From positions 248,001-312,000 of the forward strand of contig JAAROD010000044.1 of NCBI GenBank assembly GCA_012274445.1: a stretch of DNA of 64,000 nt, read 5' to 3'. Below the pieces are notes generated by a model, which had not been told where the DNA came from, did not search any database, and was given only the letters and a program-made list of their open reading frames with translations. This document shows positions 33,151 through 45,693 of the stretch, one piece after another. The first letter of the stretch is position 1, and every line of letters starts with the position of its first letter. The stretch is from Sclerotiophoma versabilis (lineage: Eukaryota > Ascomycota > Dothideomycetes > Pleosporales > Didymellaceae). A program made the position numbers and the translations under genes.

Positions 33151-35385
33151 CTATTGCCAGTTCGACGCATGGCTGTTGACCGGCAGACTTGTTGTTGTTG
33201 ATGTTGTTGTGGAGTGTGCTTGTTGGTGAGGAGCCTGGGGTTGAGCTGGGTGAAATTGTGGCTGTTCTTGCTTGGGTGCTTCCTCAGCTGCGCAGTATGG
33301 CGGGGTCGGTGCAGGGAGATACCCGTCCAGCTTAGGGAGGACGTTTGCCTCTACTGACGGCTGCTGGTGTTCGACCTTGGGTGCGACGACGGCCTCGGGC
33401 TGCTGAGCATAAATTCGGTTTGGTATGGTAGTAGGGATAACGTGGGGCGCAGAAGGCGCTGGCTGGGAGGGCAGAATAGCAGCAGTCACCATTGCTGCTT
33501 CTGATTGAGGCAGGGCATCGGCTTCTGCCATAGGTATGTCGACGTTATACGTTGCGCCGTTTCTTGATGCTGGTTCTGGCTTCGTCTCATCGGGCGTGTT
33601 GGACGGTTTCTTTCGATAGTGCAGGGTGACAACGAGAGACTGGGTGTCTTGCTCTTCTTCTGACTGATGGGCTAAATCATCCTCATCATCATCATCGTCG
33701 ACGTCCATCTGTTCGCGCTCATCTTCTTCTTCTTCATCGCCACCGTCCCAAGATGTAGCATCGTCATCCTCCTCTGAGTCCATTTCGCGGTTCAGGTGGG
33801 AGCGATTGCCGGCGCGCGTCGAACGGCCCTGTCGCAGCTCTTCAGAAACGTCGGACTGCGCATATTCTCCAGTAGCTGGCGACGTGCGATCCGTTGTTTG
33901 TCCACTGTGAAGCGTCTCGCCATACGCGCCGGTTGCACGGGATCTGACCTGTCGCCCGCTGGCAGTGACCGTGGGACCGGAGTGCATAGGCGACGAGTCG
34001 CGTGCAGACTGCCGACCTGATCGGCGCACGGGGGCATCGTCCGAGTCGAAATCGTCTCCTTCGTCGAATGTATAGCGCAGTCGTTTGCCGCGGGTGCGAC
34101 CTTCGTAGAGCGAGAAACCAGGATCGGGTCGTGTGAAGGCGGCAGTGCGGTTGACCCGGTATTCGCGGCGCTTTCGCTTCTGTATGGCCGTCAGTACGAT
34201 GGTAGCATCAGACTCATAGCACTTACCACTTCCGAGGCCTCGAAGCGTGGGACGGCGTTCATCATCCGCTCGCTGAGCGCCTTGGCCTCCCGATGGCCAT
34301 CCTCCTCGGCCAGGACATTTGCCAGTGCTTTCAGTTCGTCGATAGATCCAGCAACGCTCCACCATGTCGCCTTGGGTGTATGTGCCTTCGCTTCACGGTA
34401 GATGCGGAAGTGGGTGTCGTTCTGCCCCTCAATCAGCCAGTAGCGGCGCTTCTCGCCGTCGCGACCCCACGGTTGCACGGATAGAGGGATGTTCGTGTCG
34501 AGCTTGTCTTTTGTTGTTCGCGATTTGTACGCCTGCACGATCATAGCCTTGACTTCTTCGCTCTGGTTCAGACTCCAGAGGCAGAGGGTGTGGAGGAGGG
34601 TAATCTGTTCGACCGGTCAGCTGCTGGCAGCACTATCGCATGCTGCCACTTACTCGCTCTGTCGGTGTCATGGTGTTGAACGAGCGACTGCCACTGAGAG
34701 GGTTCATGTAGTTCCACTTGACTGGCCACTGCGATTTCTGCGTCTGGATTGCTTCTTCAAGAGCCCGGCCATAGCGTCCTTTCCTGTGAAGCGCCAGTTA
34801 TGTCAGCCGCGGAATATCTAAAATGCTTCGCACAAGCTACGCGACCATCGTACAGGTATGTAAAAGGGAGGGGGAGGGTTGACGGACTCGACAGGCTTCT
34901 TGCGATTCAGGACAAGGCCAAGCAGGGCGCATAGCAGGCCTTCGACATCTGGTGACGGTGCACCCTCTGCGACGCCCAGCTCGATATCCTGAGGCCCAAC
35001 ATGAGGCGCGTTACGGGGGAAGGCTTCGTTGAATCGCGACCGGAACATTACTATGAACTACATGCCGGAAAGTTAGCCCAGCACTGACGTAGCAGCTGTG
35101 AATGTCTAGGTCCCGACTAAGGCGCGACGGGACGCGATTGACGCGTCTGACACGTACAGCAATGTCTGGATTATCTTCTGGGACATATTCGTGGGGTGGC
35201 GACGCTGGACGCTGCCTCGGCGGCGGTGATGGTGATCGCTTGTTGAAGAATGTCAAGATGGTGCTGTTCTTTTTCTTCTTTTGGGATGCAGCCTTCGGCG
35301 CCTTTGAGGGCGCGTTTTCGACAGACAATTCGTCCTCAGTAGGAGGCGCCGAGGAAAGCGCTGAGTCAGAGTCGGAGTCTGTCAT
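33151..35385 (-). CDS. WHIM/DDT-like chromatin-associated protein
   Basis: Five exons: 35385-35158, 35057-34888, 34783-34654, 34604-34227 and 34179-33151. All junctions keep phase and give 644 aa. After a Ser/Pro/Lys-rich start, the middle shows a DDT/WHIM-like pattern: VEGLLCALLGLVLNRKKPVE, then RYGRALEEAIQ, then RITLLHTLCLWSL, and finally RRYWLIEGQNDTHFRIYRE. The RYWLIEG block resembles the WHIM2 region of ISWI partners such as Rsf1 and CECR2. Exon 2 ends with an unusual GTCCGT donor, chosen because it yields KKPVE-KGRYGRALEEA. The C-terminal 340 residues are disordered, with a long Asp/Glu block (about nt 33650-33790) and Gln/Pro-rich end. A nuclear role in chromatin remodelling is inferred; the complex is unknown. 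Confidence 0.75.
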
Positions 35386-37752
35386 GTTTGTTGTTGCGAT
35401 GGTCGTTCGTGGTGGTGGTTGGAGCTGGACGAGGGAGGAGCGTCGTCAATGGCCAGGGCTAGGCGCGACCGGTGTATGAGGTAACCTCCTGTTCGCTAGC
35501 ACAAAGACTAATTAATTGCATCACAGATAATCTGGGGTATCGGACAGAGCTGGGTCCATCCGGTGGACGACTCTGCAAGAGCTTGCTTACAGGCACAGCA
35601 TGTGGGAAGTATACACAGGAAGAGATAGCATTTTATTCCGATAATAAAGCTTTACTCAAGCTATCGGTATCTATAGGTTCATTCGACTATTTGTGATTGC
35701 TTCAAATACGACCAAAATAGTAGCAACCCAGCATATGTCATTCCACAAGGTGGGCGGCCGGCCACGTTTTCCCCTATGCTGCCGCACAACCCATAATGTT
35801 CGGTTTGTGTGATGAGAGAAGCGTCCTTTGATGCGCTTGCTGTGAGTTTGATACCGAATAAAGGTTGCAGGTGCTGGCGCCGGTTGCAGCGCAACCCGTA
35901 CCAATGGTACAGTGTCCTCACCGGCATTTCGCTCAACATAACACACAACCTGACCGGATGCTAGAGATGCCACATACTATCCCAGCACTGTTTTGGGACC
36001 ATGCGCGCGATCTACAACACATCCTCAAAGCGCGGTGTGAGAGGATCGACGGTCCTGCACGGTCAGAACCCAGTAAGTCTGCGTCGCGGCGGGTGTTCAT
36101 GGTTCAGTGTACTGCAATGCGTCTCCCGTCTATTTCTCACATCCGTACGCTTTCTGGTGGTGGATGGGCCAGGGGAGGCCTTCAACGTCACTGCCTCCAG
36201 CTCTTTTGACCCGATACCACAATGGAAAGCCCCCAGGAAATTATCATACTGCACGGTAGGGGTTTGAGATGCTACGCGACGTGTTGAAGGGTTGGGAGGA
36301 TTCTGCGTGATGTGATCTGACTGAAGGTTGCCTGTGCCTGTCCCCGCTTTGGGACGATCTCTAACTCCGTCCGATCGTGTTTGGGCCGCAAAGCATACCC
36401 CCCCTACCGTTTCCGCCAAGTGTTGCGTTTTCTTGCATGTCGTCCCGAGTCTGACGCGAAAGACGAAAGAGACAGTACAAAGGGTGGCTGAGAAGCAGAG
36501 AGGCAGAAAGCGAGTAGACTGATGAAAGTACCAATGAAACACGGTGTCCAGATTCTTGTTTGTTTGCTTGCTATACCTTGAATAGGAGACCAGAGTAAGT
36601 GAGCTTGTTGTTGTTTGGTGTTGTTGTCATTCGCCAGTGTTGCGAGTCGATGTTCTAGGTTCGCGGTGGGAGCGCGGAGGTCTTTAGTGGGGGGATGGTC
36701 ACGTGCCATGTCTATCTTCACCTACCTAGGCCGCCTCTACCTAGGTAGTCAGTATGGCAGTTTGATCAACTCGAGCTTCAGGCAAGCGTCAATCTCCATG
36801 AAGCTGCACACGACAGGAGCTGTTGAGATATTCAAAGGTCACGTGAAGGCTACGATCTGCCTGAGGAGAGCTCTCTGGAAGCCCAAGGCTTTCAGTGCAT
36901 TGCGCAGGGCCGTCGTCTACCGTCCCAGATATCAAGATGAGGCGTGCAGGCGTCTAAAGCCACAAGTCGGAGAGTGCCTCGATAAAGGAAGGAGCGCAAG
37001 TCGCCTCTCTCGCAAGCGCAAGTGCGGAGTCCAGAAGCAAGACTAGAAAGGCATCAAGGGCTTGGTTTTGCACCGTCTGGATTTTGGCAGCTGCGCTCAA
37101 CCTGCTCAACATTCAGGAGCGACGGCTATTCTAGTTTGCGTTTCCGGTGCGAGGAGTTCCACAGCTGAGGTATGCATCTTGAAACCCCAGCACAAGCACG
37201 CAAGGGGAAGATGTGCACCGAACGGCGAAGCAATGACGTCGCCTGGGTTCTGTGGGAGACTGCAATCCGCAATTGGTTCGCGGTCGAGGGCGCTGTCACT
37301 GCCGAAGATGGAGAGCGGGCGCACGCGTCAACGGGGCGTGGAATGTGTTGAAACCCAAGTATTGGAGTGGGATGGTGCCTGGATCCGCTGGCCGCTGGAC
37401 GCGCCCCGCAGGACCAGTCGCCGGCGCCGTTGGACGACTCGACGCGCAATTCTAGATCCACTTGCGTGTCCAGGCGCGGCTGCTAGGTTGCTGGGTAAAC
37501 TGGCTTGAACACTCGTGCGCTATCTTCGTTCCTCCTGCTGCATGTGCTGAACGCTCGTTCTCTTCTTCTCCTTTTCCTCCATCTCGGGCCAGCCTGCGCT
37601 CCTCCTGCCCTTTTTGACTTGCAGTGTCACAGAGCCGGGATAGCGACACAGCACTTCCCTGCATACCCACACCCCAACACTCGCTATCATCCCAGCGCTC
37701 GCCATCACGCCGCCCCTCGTCTGATCGGGCCCCCGCAAGTGCAACTGCCGCA
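35386..37752. promoter_or_regulatory. Long intergenic region with E-boxes and a palindrome
   Basis: About 2.4 kb between divergent genes. Frames of up to 160 codons exist but carry no domain and overlap each other. Two CACGTG cores, each inside GGTCACGTG, lie at 36700-36705 and 36840-36845. Between them, at 36737-36748, is the perfect palindrome CTACCTAGGTAG, with a related CCTACCTAGG at 36721-36730. The last 250 bp before the BAR gene are C/T-rich. Such a compact set of sites suggests a control region, but this is inference. Confidence 0.4.
36737..36748. repeat. Perfect 12-bp palindrome CTACCTAGGTAG
   Basis: The sequence equals its own reverse complement and sits about 1 kb before the BAR gene, flanked by a partial copy and by two CACGTG boxes. 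It could be a binding site for a dimeric factor; nothing proves it. Confidence 0.45.
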
Positions 37753-39263
37753 ATGAACGTCAACAAGAAATTCGGCCGCTTCAAGCAATGGGCGGGCGAG
37801 AAGATGGGCGCCGAGGCCCGCACTGGCACGTCAGAGGAGTTCCGGGCGCTGGAAATGGAGATGGAGCTGCGTCATGAGGGTATGCAGCCGGCCGCCGCCC
37901 TGCAGCACTTGCGCGACTCCTGTAGGCTGACAATGCACAGGCATGGACAAGATGCAGAAGGCCATGACCGTCTACGTCAAGTCCATCTCGAAGCGCGCAG
38001 AGGGCGCCGACAAGGAGAAGCAGCTTCCTGGTGGCCACCTGGGCTCGTCCATGGTGACGCACGGCGAAGACTTCGAGCCTGACTCGGAGTTTGGCAACTG
38101 CTTGTCTTGTACGCAGTCCCGCCCCAAGAGCCCGTAGTCGGTTGGTGCTAATTGCGAGCAGCTCTCGGCCGTGCCAACGAGCGCCTTGCCCGCGTGCAGG
38201 AGACGTATGCGCAGAGCGCTACGTCGTCTTGGCTGGAGGGACTCGACCGTGGACTCATCCAGATGAAGGAGTACCAGGTACCGCCTTCGCATTGCCTGGA
38301 CACGACCGCTTGCTAACAGCCGGCAGAATGCGCGCAAGAAGCTCGAGACACGCCGCCTCGCCTACGACACCTCCCTCGCCAAGATGCAGAAATCGAAGAA
38401 GGAGGATTTCCGCATGGAAGAGGAGCTGCGCGCGCAGAAGGCCAAATACGAGGAGACCAGCGAGGACGTCTTCCGCAGGATGCAGGACATCAAGGAGGCA
38501 GAGGTCGACCTGGTCCAGGACCTGTCGGCTTTCCTGGAAGCAGAGCTAAGCTACTACGACCGCTGCCGCGAGATCCTGATCAATGTCAAGCGCGAGTGGC
38601 CAGTCAAGTAAGCATGCACCGAGTCGTCAAGCGATCACGTCGTGAACTGACCCACTTCACAGAGAGGCCGCTCCCAGTCGCATCACGCGCTCGCGCTCGA
38701 ACACAGCCCACGGATACGCAGAGCGCTTCAACCCCGTCGAGGAGGAGCCTGAGCCGTCGCCTCCGCGTATGACGATTCCGAAGTTGGCCTCACGCAGCCG
38801 CTCTCCAGCGCCTGACATGGCCGGCTCTCCCGGAGCCTATGCCCTACGCCCCGCCCTCAGCCGCACATCAACACATGACAGCTACGCCAACGGCCGCGAC
38901 GATTCACCTGCTCGACGATTGACTCGTGTCCCGACCGATTCTTCCGTCATTTCCAGCAGCCGAAACAACCTGCGCCCCGTTCGTCAGCAGAACACCTTCG
39001 CCGACGACTACGAGGATGACGAATACACGGCATCTGGAAGCAACCACAGGCGCGACAGATCACCGCCGAGCCCGGATGGTTCTTCTCAAGGCAGTGGCAG
39101 GGTCATGTCGCGAGCAGCGAGCTGGTCTCAGAACGATGGCGGTGCCGCGCCCGGTGGAAAACGGGCACCCCCTCCACCTCCCTCAAGGGCCAAGAAGCCA
39201 CCACCACCTCCGCCACCGATGAAGCGAAGTGCGTTGAGTGAGAACACAGTGACACGATACTAG
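37753..39263 (+). CDS. BAR-domain protein with polyproline tail
   Basis: Five exons: 37753-37879, 37941-38108, 38162-38277, 38327-38607 and 38663-39263, giving 430 aa in phase throughout. The first 240 residues form an N-BAR-like coiled-coil domain (start FGRFKQWAGEKMGAEARTGT, later MDKMQKAMTVYVKSI, SLGRANERLARVQETYAQ and LVQDLSAFLEAELSYYDRC). BAR domains sense or bend membranes, typically in endocytosis and actin organisation. The remainder is disordered, Ser/Arg-rich, and ends with two proline runs (APPPPPPSRAKKPPPPPPP) that could bind SH3 domains. The protein has no SH3 domain itself, unlike Rvs167. Its exact paralogue group is unclear. Confidence 0.9.
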
Positions 39264-39729
39264 CACTGCTCGCTTCTCTTCTTTCTTCGCTGTTGCTAAT
39301 ACGCTTGTTTGTATAGGGCCCACATCCGTCTCCAGCAGAGTCGTCACTTGGTAAAGACCGACTCAGCCACGAACACAGGGCGGGAAGTTGGCTAAGGGTA
39401 AGACTGCAGCGCAGTCTAGGCGCAACAGGCGTTGTATCTCATTTGTCCGTGGACCCACTTTTCTTTCATACCACACGGAGTTATGGGAGCGAGCATTGCG
39501 CAGAGGGCACATATAGCAAGCCTCTAAAAGATAACATTATACCGACTTTCATGAATCCTGGACATCCTCCACTTTGTGATGATGACGTGTGATTGACCCA
39601 CCCACGCCCCTTTCGTAACGACCGTGCTACTCGTACACCCGTATCCTGGACCCACGATATACGAGCCGATCGTATCCGTATCACTATCAACATAAGGAAG
39701 TCTATAAAAAGCACGCCTAAATTGAGTAC
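39264..39729. other. Convergent spacer BAR gene / Zn2Cys6 factor
   Basis: About 470 bp of 3' UTR sequence from both sides. Nothing else recognised. Confidence 0.4.
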
Positions 39730-42357
39730 CTAATTCTCATACTTGGGCTGCGGATTGGGAAAGTTCCAATTCTCCTGCTTTGCGTCAGCATACACATTCA
39801 CCACCGCCATCAGCATTAACAGAGAACAAGGAAGAGGAGGGGGAAATTTATCAGAAGCACTCAGGAACACTCACCCATTGCTGCAACCCTCCATTCGGAC
39901 TCGTAGTCCCGAAATCCCCACTCCCTTGCACTCCGCTGTCTACCGGCACGAAGATCGCATTCGCATCCCCCCCAACGTTGGAGCTGCCCATGTTGCCGAA
40001 GATGTCAAAGTCCTCTGTATTCCCGCCGCCATTCAGACTGCCCAGGATGCTCTCGAAGTCGACATTCAGGCCATCGAGGGTACTCGTGCGCTGGAGCTGG
40101 GCGTGGGGACCGTGCTGATTCAATCGCGGCGTCTGGCCTCCGACGAAATTGGGGCTCGTGGATGAGAATGAGGGCAGAGGCTGCAGCGTGGGATGCTGCT
40201 GGGGCGCGAGGTTCTGGCGCTTCTTATTGAACCCTTTCATGACGTAAAAGGCTTCGAGGTTCTCCTTGACGGTCCAGAGCAGGTCGGAACAGCGCTCGCG
40301 CACGCTGATGCCATAGCAGTGGCCGAAGATGTGGTCGATCATTGTCATCATGCGGTCTTTACGCGGCAGGTCCGGGGTGCGGTAGAGTTCGGTGAGCAGC
40401 AGAAGCACCGCGTGGTACTGCTGGTAGGTCGTGGAGTACCAGGCCCAGGCGCTCAGCGAGGGGAGTGTGTCGAGTGTTGCGCCGATTTCGAGCGTCGTAA
40501 GCGCTGCGGTGAGAAGCACGTCGCGCAGGCGATTCTCTGATTCTGACCGCGGCTGCAATGAGGTTTGCGGTAGGTGCCGATACAGTAGCATCGAGTCGCA
40601 GCGCGACATCAGAAGTGTTGCGACGAGACCCGCATAGCGCTGAATTGGGACTGTGGCATCGAGGACTTGTAGGTATTTGCTTTGGATCTGGCGTTTGCGG
40701 GCTTCGACGCGGGCGCGCAGGTCGTGCAGGGTGATGTGTTTGCGGTCCATTTCGATTCTGCCCCGGAAGATCAGGCGGTGGATCTCATTGCACTCATATC
40801 TAATAAGTGATAGGGTGACGTCTGTCCAGCCATGCACCGAAGTTGGGTTTTGCTGCCATTGTGGAGAGCCAAACTCGAAGACGTCGTCATTTACGTTAAG
40901 GGGCATAGCGATGTCGACATCATCTGATCTAATGGATGGGTGGGGACCTTGTGCTTCAGCGGTCTTGAAGTCAAGGAAACATATCTGGTACCACAACAAA
41001 GATCTTACATGGCGCTGCAAAGGCGTAAGGCTGGTCGCAGAGCTGTGGCTGAGACGATGAATGCCTATGCACTGTGCCAGACGCACAAGCGCACCTACCA
41101 CGACAGACGTCGCTCTTGATATCTGCGCTCTACAAAGCGGGATCTGGCCAAGTCAGTGTTGAACCACAGTATGGAAGATTAGAGCCCGACCAAGTATATC
41201 GTCAGCGCTTGGAGCGTTCTGATGTTCGATGTCTTTGCCCAATTGGCGCGCAGTAGAGCTCGTTCAGTGGCTCTTTGTAGCCTGAGGAATAGATCCTCTT
41301 TGGTGATACCAAATTGCGACTTTGCTTGCAGTGGCGATACCGATGCAGCTGCGGCCATACATACTGCCAAGATCAGAGCGGTGCAAGAATTCTGATTAGG
41401 GCTGCCAATCTCGACATGCATCCAGAATCGCTCGAAGAGGCGCTTGAACGAGGGAATGTGCAAAACATGGGCCATAGGATCGACAGCGTCCAAATAACGC
41501 TGGAAGAGTGCCTCAGCTTCCATCTTCGTAGGCAACTGCGGGGCACTGATATCGTTATTGCTGTGTGCAGATATCGAGCCGCCGAGCAGCAAATTTAATG
41601 CCGGCGCAAGGGACGGCATCTGCTCTGCGGAAAGAAGCGCAGATGATTGCGATTGCCTTTGGCCAGCAACTGATGAAATTGAGGCATTGCGCTCCGAAAG
41701 GAGCTTGCCCAGCTACACGTGACATTTCAGCGACCACACCTGAAGGGTCCTGCGGACGCAGGCGGAAAGAGTGGATAATACCTCTTCGGCGTATTGAGGG
41801 CGAAAGAAGCCAGTCACATTTTCACAAATGATCATCCTCCCAATCCTAATGGTAAGGTCTGTCGCGATTTGGTCCTCGTCGTCGTTTTCGTCTTCATACA
41901 CGTCGTCCTGGGTTTCTTCGGGCTCTGCAGGGAGTTGCTCCCATGCATCTCCTCTATCAACTTCGACATCTTGCTGGTACTCCTGCCAGTCGTAGTCGCG
42001 GGGTGGGGTTCCTGGTGTGGTCGTGTTGACGGAGTTTGGGTTCTCGTACGGATCATGTTCAGGCGCGCTGGTTGAGCTTTGAGTGCGCACCGGGATGTTT
42101 CTAGTCCAGTCCGGTACAGTGACGTTCGATCCTGATTTCGAAGCTGCGCGCTCCCTCTGCTCCCTCTCTTTTTTGCGTGCCGCGCTCTCCGGGACGGTGA
42201 TAAAGACACATTCACGACCAAAGGCGGTGCAATTCTGGCAGGGGTGCGTTTTCGAGCATCGTGACTTCCGAGTTCGGCATTCGACGCAGGAATTAATTGG
42301 GCGTGGATTTCTTCTGCGGACCACTCGGGACTGCAATACTTGTCCTTGTTCTGGCAT
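39730..42357 (-). CDS. Zn2Cys6 transcription factor with fungal_trans domain
   Basis: Four exons: 42357-41782, 41712-41191, 41143-39875 and 39774-39730, giving 803 aa. The binuclear zinc cluster reads CVECRTRKSRC, then CQNC and ending GREC, with the standard spacing (about residues 24-51). A basic and acidic linker follows, then the fungal-specific regulatory domain (ALFQRYLDAVDPMAHVLHIP, GALVRLAQCIGIHRLSH). The third junction uses a weak GTCGGG donor, accepted because it restores TIYL-IPLCRAQISRAT in frame. The last exon is 45 nt and adds NWNFPNPQPKYEN. The Gly/Asn-rich C-terminus may be an activation region. Target genes are unknown; neither neighbour is an obvious pathway partner. Confidence 0.88.
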
Positions 42358-43046
42358 TGCTCATATGCTCCATCTCTTTAAGCCATGACCTTTGAAAAGT
42401 GTTGGGGTTTTGGAGGTTAAGTGGCACGACCGAAGCGTCCACCTAGGCAAAGCGTGGCTGATGATCACGCTAGGGCTGTGGGGTCGCAAATGGAATCGCG
42501 CTGCGCCTTGGAACAAAGCTACTCGCCGCCTGTCGGAACGACGCAGGTACCACGATGCATATGTATACAATTGACTACCTTGATATAAGGCTAGCTCTAC
42601 CCGGCATGACCGGATGCAATGATGCGACAAGATGCTCCACTTGCGGCGAAATATGTAGTCGTGATTAGCAAGAGCCTTCTTACCCCCCACCTCATTTGCA
42701 GATTATAAAAGAATTTGCAATGGGTACAGTACACGACTGATATGGTCAGAAGCATCAAGGCAGCCATCACAATGCATGTTTGAGAACACTTTGAGGCATT
42801 TATGGCACCAATCGCTGAGAATGTCGGCTGCGAGAACCTGACGAGGTTGTGAGATTAACGGCAGAATGCGGATTGGCTACCCGTATTGGCGAACCGCCAT
42901 GAATTCGAACAGCCAAAGCCAGAATACCGGGCTTCTAATGCATTATTGTCATGTCCCTCTTTCAACTAAGCTCGACAAGCGAAGTACGAAATGACCATTA
43001 AATCTCGGCCGGCAGGCCACCGGCGAGGCCGCTGGTCGCAGGGCCG
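42358..43046. other. Promoter side of the Zn2Cys6 factor
   Basis: About 690 bp with a CACCTAGGC element near 42440 related to the palindrome at 36737. No coding sequence recognised. Confidence 0.35.
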
Positions 43047-44984
43047 CTACCTGCCTACTTCCCGCCGCAACCGAGCTGCAGCTGAAGTGGCCGGAGGCTC
43101 AGGCCAAGACTCAACTGCATCCTCGACCTCCTCTAAGAACGAGGTACTGTTATGCACAGTGGTACCCCCAAGAACAACACGGACGCCGGGAGAACTCGCG
43201 TTCACCTGTGCTACCATCTTGGCTTCTTCGTAGGTTGTTCCACCTACCATGAATACAATGATGTCTTGGGGCTTGTCCTTGGTCGTCCCACCTCCTTCCA
43301 CGAACGGGTACAGCTGCTGACTTAGGCGCCCCTTGATCATGTCCTGCAATGTCGTCTCTAAGCGTGGAGAGTGCTGAGTATATACGTTCTCGACACCTTT
43401 CAGTCCCTTGAATCGGTCCCTAGCACCACCAAAGAAGGATCCCGGTTGAAAAAGATCCGGCATGCCTCCTGCTGCAGCTGCAGATTGTAATGAATCATGA
43501 TATGTGAGTAGCTTCGTAATGAGATTGATGCGGTTCCTTGATAGACCTCCTGCCACTGCCAGCAAGTCTAGCAGCATAGCAGTAGAGTTAGAAGAGCTCT
43601 TGTGGTAGCGCAACGCATAGATTGCAACAAGTCGCAACTTGTTGCTCGCTGGGATCTTGGGATCTTGGATGATCTTCTGTAGTGACTTGACGTCGTTCGA
43701 GTGATTATCCTGACATGCCAGGCTCTGCTCAAGCTCACTGACATCCAGTAAGTTTTCTTCGCCAACCCTTCTACTCAACTCTCCGACAAGCGTAACGTGT
43801 TTCGTGACGTTACCAGACAACTTGCGAAACTCCGGAAAGTCTTCAATGAAGCGTTTCATGTCTGCAATTGAGTCGAGCTTCTGTGTGCCCTGTTGTTTCG
43901 AAGCAAACTGTTCGACATACTCCTTTGCGTTTTGGCCCAGATCGCCGAAGTTTAGGTACATATTCTTCTTGAAGAACGGGTCTTGATCCTGAGAGAGAAC
44001 GATCTCTTTCATTTCTGGCCGTATTTCCGGCACATCGCGCAGGTCCACTCTACCGTTTTTGATGCCAAGTAGCTCGTGAACCATGGCTTGGTAGGTCCAT
44101 TGTGTGAGTAGTGGCGTGACTGGATCATCTCTTCGATCGACTATGAGTAAAACGGGAGGGGTGTCGGTCTTTCTGAAGTCGAAGAGTTGTTCTTCTTGGG
44201 TCATGTTGTATCGTACCTCTGTCGCTAGCTTTTTTGTGAGGAGACTGTTCTTCTGATATCGGATCAAAGGCTTCTTCTTCAGCGAAAGAAGTAATGCCTG
44301 AACAGCTTCGGTTGATCGTTGTAAGGAGTGCTGATTCCACGCATCTGCACTGGTACTCCATATCCTGTGGTCGGGGAAGCTGAGATTTAGGGACATGAGA
44401 TCTGGGTTGATAACGAAGAAGTCGGCGAAGTACTCCTGGATAGCGCGTACGACCTCATGATCGTCTGCTTCGGCCAGCCGTTCAAGTGAGGACTTCTTGA
44501 TGATGTTGCTGAAGTCTAAGCAATGTCAGAACTTCCTACATCCTGAACAAGCTCAACATGACCCACATATGTTGTATTCCCCATACTTGGGATCTCGCAG
44601 CTCCTCTATCAAGCTCTGTATTGATTCAGGCGACGGTCGAACGAAACACAAGCATCGAAGGTGCCGCATTTTTTCTCGTTTTTGGTTCTCTATTCGGCTG
44701 TCTGGCTGTCAGATATGCCTTGCGGTGTACGTGGTAGGTAAGGGTACTCGGTGAGGTAGACTTCATGGGTAAGAAGGGCGGATTGCGTCGTTGCAGAGGA
44801 GACTATCGACACCTAATTTCTGTAAGTCCATAATCGCGCAAGGCCCTGACGGAGGAGACAAACCCACAGTCTCATTGTCGAGTAAGAGAATCTTCATCTT
44901 GGCCGCTGATGTGCCTGTCGCAGCGCTGTCTCCAACTGACACCATCTTCGTGATGTAGCCGGAGACGGCCTGTACGATGTCCAT
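43047..44984 (-). CDS. vps45: Sec1/Munc18 protein Vps45
   Basis: SM protein that guides SNARE assembly in Golgi-to-endosome and vacuolar protein sorting. Exons 44984-44868, 44812-44748, 44697-44567 and 44515-43047 give 593 aa (human VPS45 is 570). Splicing rebuilds conserved blocks: KILLLDNET-VSIVSSATTQ, HEVYLTD-RIENQKREK and PKYGEYNI-YFSNIIKK. The large last exon has PPVLLIVDRRDDPVTPLLTQ, WTYQAMVHELLGI, LKGVENVYTQHSP and DIIVFMVGGTTYEEA. The latter, with LGGTTVHNS, separates Vps45 from Sly1, Vps33 and Sec1. Donors of introns 1 and 3 are GTGGGT; that of intron 2 is a weak GTACCC. Confidence 0.96.
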
Positions 44985-45176
44985 GCTGACAATTGATGTT
45001 GCTGAGCTCCTAAGATCTATAGTTATCGGGTATGAAGGCTGTTGTTGCGTTTGTACAGATTCGAGTCCCTATCGACGTCGTTGGAGCTATGTCGTAGTAC
45101 ACGAGCCAGATCGCCCGCTGCCAACACCGCGGAAGTGCCAAGCCAAGCTAAACCACCAGCACCTTTCAGTGCAACC
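44985..45176. promoter_or_regulatory. Gap between vps45 and a small plus-strand ORF
   Basis: Divergent starts about 190 bp apart. No clear TATA box or other motif. Bidirectional use is inferred from layout. Confidence 0.3.
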
Positions 45177-45422
45177 ATGGACAACACGAACCCACAGAGT
45201 GGAAAGACCCTGAAATCCATTCTAGTGTATTCGTATGTCAGGATTGGAGTTTTTCGACGTCTACACGCGTCTTGTCAAGCTCTCTACAGTGCCTTCCTTG
45301 CTGCGGGGTTGATCTTAATCGTAGCCTGTAGCTCCAGCTTCAGCTCGCCAAAGTATCCATGGGTTTATCTGGGATCACTTTGGAGGTATCTGTTGCCTGA
45401 TGGTGGATTTGACATATTCTAA
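45177..45422 (+). CDS. Hypothetical 81-aa protein
   Basis: An ATG frame of 81 codons (start MDNTNPQSGKTLKSILVYS) with one hydrophobic stretch (YSAFLAAGLILIVACSSS). It could be a small membrane protein. A good GTATGT donor consensus occurs at 45232, inside the frame, so the product may instead be spliced and differ after residue 18. I do not recognise either version. The ATG lies in a C/A-rich context typical of fungal starts. Confidence 0.35.
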   Translation: MDNTNPQSGKTLKSILVYSYVRIGVFRRLHASCQALYSAFLAAGLILIVACSSSFSSPKYPWVYLGSLWRYLLPDGGFDIF

Positions 45423-45693
45423 GGGCTCAAAGTTATTGTCAGTTGATCATTCACGAACTCTTCAAGTCGCAGTTGACCCTCAGCCGCGGTACTGTGGGGA
45501 ATCAATACTACCTCGTGGTGACGTAGCCACCTGCTCTGCTTAGGCATCTCGTTGTGGGGATAAACACACTTCCTCTCCTGATCTCTACACAATAACTTCA
45601 AGAACCACCAATAGTTCAAGCTGCACTATCGACATCTCAGGTTACCAGAAAAGATATACTCACAATCCAATTTTTCCAATACTGACAACAGCT

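Noticed and set aside
36063..37508. Several 120-160-codon frames in the 35.4-37.7 kb region
   Set aside because: They overlap on both strands, lack recognisable domains and usually do not begin with ATG. Treated as non-coding.
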